Of a stretch of DNA of 64,000 nt, positions 47,903-59,863 are shown piece by piece (the first letter of the stretch is position 1; the number at the start of each line of letters is the position of its first letter). Under the pieces are notes generated by a model. That model worked only from the letters and a program-made list of their open reading frames with translations. It searched no databases and had not been told where the DNA came from. Where the stretch lies: contig CM049311.1 in NCBI GenBank assembly GCA_026874595.1, positions 33,253,176-33,317,175 on the forward strand, written 5' to 3'. Position numbers and translations under genes: made by a program. The stretch is from Sipunculus nudus (Eukaryota; Annelida; Sipuncula; Golfingiida; Sipunculidae).

Positions 47903-48655
47903 CCACAGACTGTTATATATTAAGAATCGCACAATAGTCAACATCTTATACGACAAGTGCATCTAATTTCAACATTTTAAACACTGACTGCCATGAATTC
48001 ATCAAATCATTTATTTCTTTTAATTTATAAAATTTATTTATTGGGGGGGGGGGGGGGGTCGGATAAACCCAGCTCGTACCAATATATAGGCAAGTCAACT
48101 CACATCTTTATAATACTAGTATTTATAAGAGATTCGCAGCTATATAAATTAAGATCAGTATAGTATTTGAATGATTTTATAAATAGGACAAATTTGTATT
48201 ATATTAGAAAGGTGCCCCAAATGTGCTTATATTGGCCTGCAAATTTACAAACCCCTCACACTCCGCACACGCTCGACTTGCAATCATTTATATTGCACAA
48301 AAAACACAGTTGTCTTCACGTCCTCGTACAATTACATAGTTATACATAAACACCCAATCACCATATACTGGTACTATTTATTAAGAAAATATAAAAAAAT
48401 AATAAAATATAAAATATTTTGTGCAGAGATATTTTATTATTTTTTTCCCATATAAACTTGAAATATATTAAGGCTGTTGATACAGGAAGCATATACAAGT
48501 AGCTGACATATATATGAGTTCAGTTTGTGCTTTTTGTCACTTAATATTCTTGGGATTTTATTTTTATGTCTTATTTATACACAAAATTGCATGAAACTTG
48601 AAAAGTCCCATTGCCACTTTGAAATAAGCATAGTTGTATAGAGTTGTTTGTATAT

Positions 48656-48812
<157 letters not shown>

Positions 48813-49229
48813 GAGCATTCACGTGTACAGATGTGAAAAAAAAAGGAATTTTGACATAACGTTAATGGATAATTAAATCACTTTGACAGTATTGTTACAT
48901 GCATGTGTTAATTTTGTGCGCTCAATTGTTTGAATACATTCGGTTTTAATATATCGATAACTTTTTTTACGTGCAGCAGATCCCCAGTAAAAGGACTGCT
49001 TTAATATTACTGGTATAACTATAGTTTCGCTGGTTTAAAATCTTAATTTTAATTAACCCAAGATTTTATGATATGATATAAATATTATAGCCATGTTAAA
49101 TACATATATATAAGCAATCAAGTATATTGTTATTGTTATATATGGTTTCGATGCATAAACGGATCCATTTGTTGCTCCCAATACAAAATAAAATAACCTT
49201 GAGAACGCTTATTTTTTTCAGAATTCAAA

Positions 49230-49230
<1 letters not shown>

Positions 49231-49292
<62 letters not shown>
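49231..49292. repeat. (TA)n microsatellite
   Basis: An uninterrupted dinucleotide tract of about 60 bp. Confidence 0.9.
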
Positions 49293-49294
<2 letters not shown>

Positions 49295-50303
49295 CCGGTT
49301 CGGACAAAATACGTTGAATTTCACCCATGCAGCTTGTATAAGAAATGCAAAAACAAATGCCCTACTTCATGAAATGATGTATATGATCACGAAAAAAAAT
49401 ATTCCATATGCTATACCTTTAAAAATTCTATAAATAAAATAATAAGGAAATATGTGCATTTGCACAAATTAGCAGCATTACAGAGAACCTTGTCTTCAAT
49501 TACAAAAAAAAAATTATCCACGAAAAATGGAAGAGGCGAATCCGTAGAACTGTAATATGTTTTGAATGGCCTAAACAGTCTCTTTTGGTGGAATAATCTG
49601 AAATCATACGGAGGGGGCAGGATGAAACCGGTAACATGTTACCCCTGGGGTAATTTGGATGCAATTTCAACTACCCCCCCCCCCTCAAAGTTAATCTGAA
49701 ATCGTTACACCGATACCGCTTACCTGTCCTCTAGCCAATATGGAATAGCTATAATCTCTTAACTTCAAAGCAGTCTCCGTAATTGAATTCACGCGGCTAC
49801 AAATCATGTTAAATCTGAAATTTGCGTGAGGGAATATCAGTAGAACGACGATATAACTGTTTTACCTTTGAAATAGGCCTTTAAACCATCTACTCAAAGG
49901 GCCTTTCCGACTTCCGTATAGTGTTAACTGAGCATGCATTATATATGTTACCATAACATTGAATATTATCTAAACAGGCCAGACATTTTCATTGTATTTT
50001 TAAACTAGATTCTTGCTGATTATAAACGTCACGTATTATATAAATACATGAAACATCATGAGTGTGTTTTGTCACCCCTTGTATTTGCATGTACGTGCAG
50101 ATTACAGATACTAGTATATACCGTAACATGAAACTGTACGGGCATGTAAATAGCACCTTGCATATATGCATTATAAGAATTTAAAGTACATTCCAAATTA
50201 ATGTTCTCTAATATATTACACTGATAGCACACGATTCAAGCACAGCCTGTTGTAAACATACTAGACACTACAAAGGCAAACTGTCGGAGACCGCATATAA
50301 ATA

Positions 50304-50487
50304 CATAAAACCTCGTTGTGTCGAAGTCAAAGGGGCCCTCAGAAAACTTCGACACATCCGAGGTTCGACACAAACGGGTTTTATTTGGTTATAATTTAAC
50401 CAGAGTTGTACGGAATATAGAGTCTGTAACTTCGACATATAAGCGGGTATTCCACTTCAGCGAGTTCGAAACAGCGAGGTTCCACTT
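50304..50487. mobile_element. pogo-like MITE, diverged ends
   Basis: The left end CATAAAACCTCGTTGTGTCG and right end CGAGGTTCCACTT are imperfect inverted copies with TA on each side; the interior repeats TTCGACACA- and GTTCGA-type phrases. The ends relate to 59717-59863. Confidence 0.5.
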
Positions 50488-50525
50488 TACATATATATAG
50501 AATATATGAATATATGAATATATGA

Positions 50526-50529
<4 letters not shown>

Positions 50530-50577
<48 letters not shown>
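50530..50577. repeat. (TA)n microsatellite
   Basis: A pure dinucleotide tract preceded by four copies of a TATATGAA-like short repeat. Confidence 0.85.
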
Positions 50578-50581
<4 letters not shown>

Positions 50582-51888
50582 TTATTGCACCTATGCATCC
50601 TATCACTAATCGAAAAAGTAACTATCAAACTTTAGTGTGTGAATGTTACGTAAGCGCAAAAATTATATGAATAAATATTATTATCATAATCATTATTATC
50701 ATTATTATTATCATTATTATATTATTATTATTATTATAAAAAAAAACAAAGTTTTATTTACTTTTGATATTTTTTTTATATACAATGCAAAATTAAATGT
50801 CAATGTAACAGCACGTATACATTCAGCATGCATAAACATACCGCATACGAGAGATTAACCAATACTATATACAGAACAAGTGGTAAATGCTTCTGTTTGG
50901 GGATAGTTTATTGAGAAAATATTTGTAACATTTTCATTCCTTCTCTTTGCATGGAGACATGCACATAAACAACTCTGAAGTTTATCTATTTTTGTTTAAC
51001 AACAATTATTCCGTAGGGCAGCTGTAATATAAATTCGTAAAATGAGCATAAAATAAAGTTTATTTTTATGTCCCTACAACTTCTTTAATTTAGCAATATA
51101 AACGTTCAAAAATAAAAGAATAAAAAAGTATAATTTTAATATATAACAATAGAACAGTTCTCGGACACCGAATTTAAGAGCACCTTTTAGACTGACAGCA
51201 GTTAATTTATACATTGCCGTCATCAATCGTGACGTCAGCAAGTATTAAAGTTATAATGTGACACCAATACTTTGAATGATGAGAGCTGATATATTAAAAA
51301 AAGTAACAGAAAAAGTTTTCTAATTGATAAAAGTTGAATCTTTAAAATTTTGTTTGAAGACGTTTAAACCCACATACACTGTATGTGAGAGATTTATTGT
51401 TTTTCAGAGCTAGTATATATGCAGGTATTGACAAAACAGCTGAATTCCTGTGGTGCAACGCTTCAGAATTTACAGACAAATAATTACAAACTGGAACTCT
51501 AGCTCATACAATAAAATGAATGTACAACAAAGTACCCGCATAAGTATGTTAATGCCACTCTTGTCAAAATAACATTGATATTCACATTTAGAATATCTTG
51601 ATGCCCACTCTTATGTACATCAATATTTATCACTGAAGTATATATAAAAACTGTTGTAACCTAATTCTATTATTTTGTGTCCCTATATAAATGTACTTTA
51701 TTTTATAATAGAAATTTTCCTGTAAAATAAAGTAACTCTCCTAGGACAAGGAGGGTCGTTAGACAACGGGTCTGAGTGATTCAGGATATATAAACGAAAT
51801 AACATAAGAGGAAAATAATGCAACTGCATGCCGTGTCACGTGTATAGTCCCAAACAGAAAATAACTCTCACTCTCTCTTTCTCTCTCT

Positions 51889-51929
<41 letters not shown>

Positions 51930-52599
51930 TATTTATTTATTGATGTTTTCTATAAGGATCAAGTGAAACTTGTGGTGTTTTAAAATTTCAGTATAAGCAA
52001 TGCTAAACCCAATTTCATTTTATCAAATTTGCTACATCTCTATATCTTATTATTTCTTATATTCTTTTGATCAATTCATTTCATTTTCTATATCTGTTTT
52101 GTTATAATTTAATTTTCATTTCATATTTACTCTGTGGACATAAGAATTTCATAGAATTTTGTTTAATAATTTCTGCATTTTCTTCATCGTTTTCTTCTGT
52201 TTCCTTCTCCTAATACTAAATTGTAATATAGCCGAATGTGATTAAGTATATATATTTAAATATTTCAAATGTGTCATACATACGCTCATATATTTCAAAT
52301 GTGTCATACATACGCTACATATATAATATGTGTGCGTGTGTGTCTGTAAGTCATCCCCTGCCCTAGAAGTAAATGAACGCCAATGTCCATGCACTTGCAT
52401 AAGCTCAAGGTGGACGATACAGCATTTTATCTTATTTAATAAATGTCTTAATTAAGAAATAATTAAGCTGTTAAACGAGTGTGTGTGTCTTAATTAAGAA
52501 ATAATTAAGCTGTTAAACGAGAATGTGTAATGTTTAACTTATTCTTTATGTTAGCTCTGCATGGGACCGCTTGAAAAGTACATTTTCTGAAATATAAAC

Positions 52600-52641
52600 A
52601 TATATATATATATATATATACACATATATATATATATATAT

Positions 52642-52686
<45 letters not shown>
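52600..52686. repeat. (TA)n microsatellite with CA interruptions
   Basis: A long (TA)n tract, broken twice by CACA, lies just upstream of the SINE at 52757. Confidence 0.85.
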
Positions 52687-52690
<4 letters not shown>

Positions 52691-52756
52691 GGTATATGCA
52701 ACTATGAGACTTGCCCATTTTATCTTATTTGATTTAAAATATATACATTATTACAT

Positions 52757-52945
52757 AGGGACATGAACAATCGAGTGGTAAAACGCTTGGCTCTCTCGGG
52801 TGACGGCATGCACTGGTTAATTCGATCTCCGGCGTGTCTGTGAGAAAGGGTTGAAGTTGCCCGCCCAAGACCGCTGATTTTCTCCGGATTCCCTGGTTTC
52901 CTTCGCCTCTGTAGACATAACCGAACGCCACCTGAGCCATGGAAA
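52757..52945 (+). mobile_element. tRNA-derived SINE with Meta-domain-like body
   Basis: The head has an A-box-like GAGTGGTAAAACGCTTGGC and, about 38 nt later, a B-box-like GGTTAATTCGATCTCC. The body contains GATTTTCTCCGGATTCCC and TGGTTTCCTTCGCC, which resemble the conserved central 'Meta' domain of metazoan SINEs (TTTTCTCCGG...GGTTTCCTC). The open frames across it are incidental. Domain assignment is from memory of the consensus and not from an alignment. Confidence 0.65.
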
Positions 52946-53789
52946 GAAATATCACATAACTTGTACAACAAATTGTACAACCCATGCAAAATATATCATG
53001 CATATATTTAAATATATTGATTTTATATAAATGTCAACATAAATTTATATTCAACCATTTCTAGTTTAAAATATTTCATTTTTCCATTACGTTGTAAAAA
53101 ATAATTATGATCTAAGAAATAATTTCATTCTTTTTTCAACATTTAATGGAAAGCTTTTATAAGTGACAAAAATAATTTTATTTTTATTTTATTCTAAAAT
53201 CAAATACCCTTTAAAGTCACAATTTCTAAAGTTATCTCCGCAAAAAATATAGCCTGGGAAGGTTTTAACCTTCTGGTATATTTAAGCCGAATGCCCCGAG
53301 GGATTTAGTATCCTAAACAAGTTAGATGGAAGGATTCAATGGAATTAATAAAATTATTTTAAAACATGATATTGCAAACCAGCGTAGATGAGTAGTCATG
53401 TAAAAAATAAAACCCATTCTTAGCTTTTATTAAATGTATATGTCAAGGGGACCCTAACCAGCAGCTTATTATATATTATTAAAAAACTGAAATAATGGTT
53501 ACTTTAATCGTGAAATAGTGGTGATACCAACGATAGTAATAAAAAATATACTGAAATTGAAACCAAACATTCTCTAAATTGCCGAGAAATTCATATTTTA
53601 TAAAAAAAATTGTTTTTCTCGAAGAGTTACAAAATATTTTATACCCGGAGCTAGGACACATTATTAGGATACCAGGATACGTTACTTATTAATGTGTCAC
53701 GTATCACAAATTTTTAGCATGTATACTGCAATGTTACGCAACATTTTTGAGGCAGTGAGAGTGGAATAGTACAGGAAGCGCGATTCTGC

Positions 53790-54360
53790 AGTATGATCAA
53801 TAATTCTCGGGAACTGAAGGGTCAAAATCATATAACACATAAAAATTACGGGTGGCATGTCATATATCCGTCCATGAGAGGTATTAAGCTTGTCATTTCG
53901 CTAAATGTCAAGCCAGCGGTGAGCGGTGAGAGATCTGGCCGCTCGCTGCGCCATTCTTTCTATTGCGCTAAGCGTTAATGAAGGTTTGATTATGTCCAGG
54001 TGAAAGCTGTGTCGCGCGGTGTGTCATAACCCGGCACTATTACTAACGTTCGGAGCCGGTGACTCAGCACGCGGGAATCCCGGCTCCGTCGAGGAAAACC
54101 CCGGCCACAGGCGACCTGGTCTATTGATATGTTAATAGTTGTTTCACCTGGATTGCTCGCTGACCTGTATACACCGCGTCTGTTATCTCATTTGAATAGG
54201 TGTGCTATAGACAGGGCGCCGCCATTTTGGATCACGACAGTTTGTTGGGTACAGGTGAAACACAAGAGAACTGCGTCTTGCTGGTGGGAATTTGGTGACA
54301 GCAAGCCCCAGGAAGAGAGTGCGACGCATGTAAAAGGGGCCCTGTGGAAAAGCCGCCGCC
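53790..54360 (+). promoter_or_regulatory. Promoter and 5' UTR region of the receptor-like gene
   Basis: GC content rises sharply just before the ATG at 54361, with several CpG-rich stretches such as GTCGCGCGGTG near 54010. An AP-1/Maf-type TGACTCAGCA core lies at 54060-54069. The start context is GCCGCCGCCATGA, close to an ideal Kozak sequence. The transcription start is not located. Open frames on both strands here are taken to be non-coding. Confidence 0.5.
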
Positions 54361-55304
54361 ATGAGGCCCATATTCGTTCTAGGTGTGGTCTTATTTGGCC
54401 TGTGGTACCTTGCACAAGGTGAGGACAGATTGAACCCTTTTGATTGGATGGCTTATGACAAATTTGACGAAATTACGGATCGTATGGACGCTGTGGACGC
54501 GCAGAACTGTCGTTCTAAACCAGTATCGGAGCTGCGGCTTCCAGCAGACACTATAGCTCAGCGTCCACGGTTCAACAAGTTGCTGAGCACAATTATATAC
54601 CCCAACAGAACTGCCCTGTTACATCTCCATAATATGGCCCTAAATAGGGCATTTTTCTTTAGCTACATATTTCAAAAACTCAACCAGTCTCAGGCGTTCG
54701 AATTCCAGCCTGGGTTGATGTACTATTATTTCAGTGCCGCGGCAGATGTGTCTGCTAATGAATATAACGTCAACGGCTCTGCTATATTCTTTGACAATAA
54801 CTGCAGCTACGCTACCTGGTACAGAAATTTACCATTTAACCACACCTTGCCTCTGTTTGGACCCCGTGCTTGGCGTCTCGACGACTACAATGACCCGACA
54901 AACTGGATAAGAGAACCCACGAATCGCACCCTGGAGATGGAAGATTATGGAGCAGGACCCCAGAGCAACTACAGTAGCAAAAGCTACAAGATCAACCAGT
55001 GGTACGACCTGTGGCTGCCTGATGGCTGGGACATGAAAGGTCTGGATTCAGTACGTAAACACACCTATGATGTCGGCATTAAATACTCCAATGAGACTGG
55101 TAAATTTACTAACGACGAATGGGAGGGGAAAACGATTTTTGGTCCCCCTTCCCCCGGCCAAAAAGAGACAGAACATCTTCCCGTGGTGTACACAGAACCC
55201 TTTTTCGACTGTGGACGCAGCAATAAATGGATCGTGAGTGCTGTGTCTCCTGTAGTAGACCAGCTGCCAAGATATCTTGACTGGTTTCATCTTCGGCGAC
55301 ACAA
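54361..55304 (+). CDS. GPR158/179-like receptor ectodomain, exon 1
   Basis: A 944-nt first coding exon encodes 314 residues and two bases of the next codon. Residues 1-20 are a clear signal peptide (MRPIFVLGVVLFGLWYLAQG). The mature part carries eight N-glycosylation sequons (N82, N108, N138, N147, N160, N188, N203, N244) and three cysteines (C50, C148, C284), so it is extracellular or lumenal. The segment around YTEPFFDCG and WIVSAVSP (277-297) resembles the W/Y-x-x-PYF(L)(D/E)C...W-hydrophobic pattern in the Cache-like domain of the class C orphan receptors GPR158 and GPR179. The start has a strong Kozak context; the exon ends at donor GTAAGTAG in phase 2. No transmembrane receptor core is in the window, so naming it a GPCR is an inference. 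Another Cache-bearing membrane protein is possible. Confidence 0.7.
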
Positions 55305-56101
55305 GTAAGTAGTGCCTGCTGTCGTATTTATACATGGTACATTGTCTCATACATTTTTGTCATCACCTGCTAACCTCTCTGTGTCCATCCGCCTTCAGCA
55401 CCTGCTTGTATCTTTGTGGTATATGTGAATTGCCCCTCCCCTTTTCTTTTTTGTTTAATTTACTTCAAGTATTGTTTCCTTTTTTGTCCTTTGTCAGATA
55501 TGTTGGTCATTTAATCTGTGAAATACCTTCCTTTGTTATTTTTATGGACATGTTTTTTATAACTCGTATTGTTCACACACACAACACACACATATATATA
55601 TATATAGTATCCTAGTCTGTCCATCATAAAAATATTAACATATTGAAAATGTGGGTACATGCCTGTCGTCACATATCTTTACCTAACACAAAAACGCTCT
55701 TTTTCTCAGTGGTAGGATTTGCACATTGCAGTATAAATTAAATAACAAATGACTTTAAAGAAAAAGGGCCTAGGAAGAATTGAAATCAAACCGTTTATAC
55801 AGTCAAGAAGAAGTCCGCATCTTTAAACACAAATCCACCTCGTACAACTATAAAGTCCTGTCTGTTTTGCTTCAAGTTTATTTACATTATTGGTGATGTA
55901 ATACCCTTTTTACTTCTTATGCCACACGTTAAAAAGCGAGTGTTGTTTTGAAAAGGAAAAGGATAGATTATATACATATATGTACGACGTAATTTAAGGA
56001 AACATACTAGAAGAGAAAGGCAAACAAGTCTTGCCTTCTGTGTTGTGTAAAGAAAGGATGAATGCTCAACACTTCGGTTCCAAAATAGGCTCGCACACGA
56101 A

Positions 56102-56103
<2 letters not shown>

Positions 56104-56140
<37 letters not shown>
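56104..56140. repeat. (TA)n microsatellite
   Basis: A dinucleotide tract in the intron after exon 1 of the receptor-like gene. Confidence 0.85.
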
Positions 56141-56142
<2 letters not shown>

Positions 56143-57573
56143 CCTGTTACAATATAAAACAGAAACAAATGACAAGAAAAAAAGCATACAGAAGAGAAAC
56201 CCAATTTTGATTCAAATTTTTAATGTCTAGTCACGAATACATGAAAAGTACATGTTAATCTTTCTCTTGGTATAGTGAATATATAACAGCCTTCCACGTA
56301 AAAATGTAGCCCTTTGGCCATGCATGGGGCCTGGTTTTAGAAGCCGGGGGGGGGGGGGGGCATGTCCGATTCACCTTTTTAGAAATGGAGGAAAGTACCC
56401 TTTGTCCCTCTCATTTTTTAAGGTATGTTACATAATTTTCTTTCATTCTGAGATAATTCACTCTGTTTCAATCTTTCAATTAGCCATGTCACATTAACCA
56501 AAAGTTATGATATGGCATCAGTCAATTGCGTCGATGAATTATCGTAAATGTTAGCCTGTCAAATGTTGTAAAATTTATTATATCAAACCTAAATTAGTAA
56601 TAACATGGTGTTGAATTTGACCACAAATAAATGTTCGTACACAGAGAATATGTATACATATGTTGTAGGAGTGAACATCATTTTGATATTCTGGAGAGAG
56701 GGCTTTTGTCCAACTTGTGATATAGGGGAGAGAGATTTATTTACGGGGGGGGGGGCTACTCTAGGTACTCCTCTGGATTGCCCCCCTCCACAAAGAAGGT
56801 CCACAGATAACTATGCAGCACTTATGCTTTTGGAGAGCACACAATTTCAAGAAAGAATACTTGGGGGGGGGGCATGGTACAAGTTAACCAACAGAGAACG
56901 CTGAGGAGCCAGGTCGAATTCCTAAAGACACTAAGGGCCAAACAGCCATTTTAATTCACTGGGAATATTGTCATGGGGACTCCGGGAACAAAGATAGGGT
57001 GCCAGTGGGCGATATACTCTTTTTCTTTACCGGTCGAAATACAATAAATGTACTTCAAATTTTGCCAGCTTGCCTAGAAAATACAAAAATTCTTTGTTCT
57101 TGATATGGTGTAAAAGTTCACTGCAAAGTTTTGTCAATTTTCCATACTATAAGAATTCATTGAGAGAAACAGTGCCATGTTATATTAACATCTTAGCAAC
57201 ATTACCAAGGACTTGGGTCTTCATTTGCAAAAACCAAAAATGATCCATGGTCAATGAGAGCGTATAACAAGGATATTTTGTATGACCTTAGCACTTGCTA
57301 TATGATATCATGATAAATTAGCTATGACATATACAGGCCCTGACAGGGGATAGAAAATGCTCTTCACTTGGCCTTCACAGGTGTGTTCAGAGCGTACGCT
57401 GAATATTAGATACGCGGCATGATATATAGGTGTTTGAAAAAGCTGTTTAGCCTATTTTCACTTCATATTTGTTTTAAAAATCACGTGAAAATTAACTTAA
57501 AATGCATGCACAGGTAGATTGTGGACATATGCTTAATTGGACCTTTTATGGGTTCCATTCTCTCACAATTAAG

Positions 57574-57655
57574 TTTCATGTTGACGAGATACAGAGGTGT
57601 TATCTACTCAGCAAACATATACGTTCAGCTGGACTTCGAACCACTCGGAGAAAGT
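57574..57655 (+). CDS. GPR158/179-like receptor ectodomain, exon 2 (candidate)
   Basis: After acceptor TCTCTCACAATTAAG, this segment continues the frame of exon 1 exactly (phase 2; AA/T makes N315). It encodes FMLTRYRGVIYSANIYVQLD, then FEPLGES. The RGV-x(6)-I-x-V-x-LD pattern matches the strand pair (RGV...VDI...L..VDI) that follows the WxV segment in GPR158-type Cache domains, at the expected distance. The donor is either GTGTAA (exon end 57653) or GTAAAC (exon end 57655). A 130-codon open frame overlaps in another register (57502-57894) and is judged incidental. No further exon of the gene is identified before 64000. Confidence 0.55.
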
Positions 57656-57859
57656 GTAAACAGCGATATAAACGGATTAGTCTATATATTATACAAAAAT
57701 ATACACACGTCCTCTATAGAACGGATCCTACGTATAATATATGCAAGTCACGTATTGAGGAGGCACAGAAGACACTGGTCATTAGAGATTATGTTAAAGT
57801 GTTAGATAACATCTTAAAGATTAAGTTTGCGTTGTATAGACTGGTCGACTCAAACACAC

Positions 57860-58131
57860 TTAAAGCCAGCTATCCACCTACATGTTTTATGTGATTTCTG
57901 GCTTACTTTGCGAACATATTAATGAAGTATGGCTCGTCTGTCTTGCCTGGAGATGTTCATGTGAAATATGTATGGATTATTTTGACCCCCCATATGTTAT
58001 AAACACGTGGATATAAACAAAACGAACAACTCGTGTGCGCTGTAATCGGCGTTTTCTGGCCAAATTTTTATAAAAGTATCAAAGGATTAGCTATAGTTAA
58101 TAGACGTTAGATATTGATAATGTCCCTTTAA
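57860..58131 (+). mobile_element. TTAA-flanked MITE
   Basis: It begins TTAAAGCCAGCTATCCACC and ends GTCCCTTTAA, with TTAA at both edges. The inside has the family phrases CCCCATATGTTATAAACACG and GATATAAACAAAACGAACAA. It starts about 200 nt after exon 2 of the receptor-like gene. Confidence 0.65.
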
Positions 58132-59716
58132 CAAAGTGCTTGTAGTCCGAGACACTGTCCAGACGCAGGATCATAAACACACACTGCACAAAAATCGTAA
58201 AACTGACCATTTTAAGGAAGTATACACTATATTTAGCAATATGAATATAGTCTAAACTTATTTAAAATTAGCTGAGTTTGAATAATGTTTAAAAAGAGTA
58301 CAACAAGAAATGATAAAAGGAATAATTTGCTCTCAGGTACAAGGTATTCTCTGGCCGTTTTGTTTCATATTTCTCCACAGAGATCTAGGTCAATGAAGGT
58401 GAGATCCATTGGAGTTTTAATTTATACTAAACGGTTACGGTCATGGGCATCAAGCACAAAAAATCTTTACCCCTTCAAGGATACATTTATGACATTGTCT
58501 GTTTATAACAAAAATGCATGCATCCTTAACATTCAAAACTTCTCATCAAAAAGATTCTTGCAGTTTTACGAGGAAATTAGATAAACAAAGTTCATAAATG
58601 ATTAATAAAATTCTTAATTTCATTTAAAATAATAATGTACCGCTTATCAAATGTCTTTTAGATATATGGTAATTTTATATCTGCCTATTTCTTTAAACCT
58701 GTCAAGGTATTCTAAATGTGTTTTACCTTTGGAGGTAAGGGACGTGGAGACAACAAAAACAAACAGTACAAGTTAAATGCATATATATGTAACTACAAAA
58801 TACAGAACAAGCACTCAACTTTAAGTCATTGAACCAATTAAGGACATTTTCAAACTTAACTTCTAATGAGCAATACTGGGAGCGGGGGGGGGGGGGGGGG
58901 CTGCAGTGAGAACTGGAACATTGTCTATCAGTTCAGCTCAGTTCATCTGTAAACATTAATTCCAATTAAATTCCATTACATTTGTTTTTTTCCTAATTTA
59001 ATATATCAATTCAAATTCATTGGATGGTCTCTTTTAGTTCCAACTCGATCTAAATCGGTCCAGAATTGTCCACAGATTTGGTTGCAAAAACAGGTCATAT
59101 AATATCCATGACGAATACTTAATTATCTTAATTGTTATGTAGAAAGCACCTGTATCCTTTGAAAGCAATTTTACTACTACAACTGTAGTTATTAATTCCT
59201 GACACACGATGATATTTCAGTCAAACATATATGAAAACTCTATTCATATGTCATGACAGGAATATGTTATATGAATTAATATTTCAAAAATACAGGTCTT
59301 CATTGTTAACTAAATATAGATTGGTTTTAACCTTCAGTACCGCAATGAAACCATGACGCAATACTTAATATAGATTTACATAATTTATATCTTTGTGGCA
59401 TTGCGGCACTTATATAACATAATTTGCATTTACCTGGGAAGTACCTGATATGGGTCGTTGAATCCTGTCTAATTGAAGGATCTTTGTTAAATTTATTAGA
59501 GATAAATAAACCTTTCACCAAGGCTTTTATAATTGTGTATCAGTGCCTTGTGAGCACATTTGATTTCTGTCCTGATGATCACAGAGGACTAACACATCAA
59601 CATGAATTCTTTCTATGCATAACTACATTTAGAATGTTCCCTTCTTTTCGTAACCGTCAAACTGAGCGGCAAGGTTTTCCGCAGTATTGAATACCACAAC
59701 AGCAGTAGTAATAATA

Positions 59717-59863
59717 CAGTAGAGCCTGAATTTCCGGAATTCCTTCTTTTTTCCTGACATTCAAAAAGAACCGAAATTCACTTCTATTACCTCTCATATC
59801 AGTAAACTCAGTTAACCGAATATTTTTGGTACCCAAACTATTCGGATAATCGAGGTTCCACTG
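59717..59863. mobile_element. pogo-like MITE, 147 bp
   Basis: The left end CAGTAGAGCCTGAATTTCCG and right end TCGAGGTTCCACTG are inverted copies with TA on both sides; the inner arms carry TTCCGGAAT and ATTCGGATAA. No coding capacity. Confidence 0.7.

Noticed and set aside
54129-54422. 97-codon open frame crossing the start of the receptor-like gene
   Set aside because: It overlaps the signal peptide in another frame and lies in the GC-rich 5' region; the 54361 frame has the Kozak context, signal peptide and family resemblance.
57502-57894. 130-codon open frame overlapping the receptor exon 2
   Set aside because: It runs in a different register from the phase-matched exon, shows no recognisable motif and enters a TTAA-type MITE at its end.
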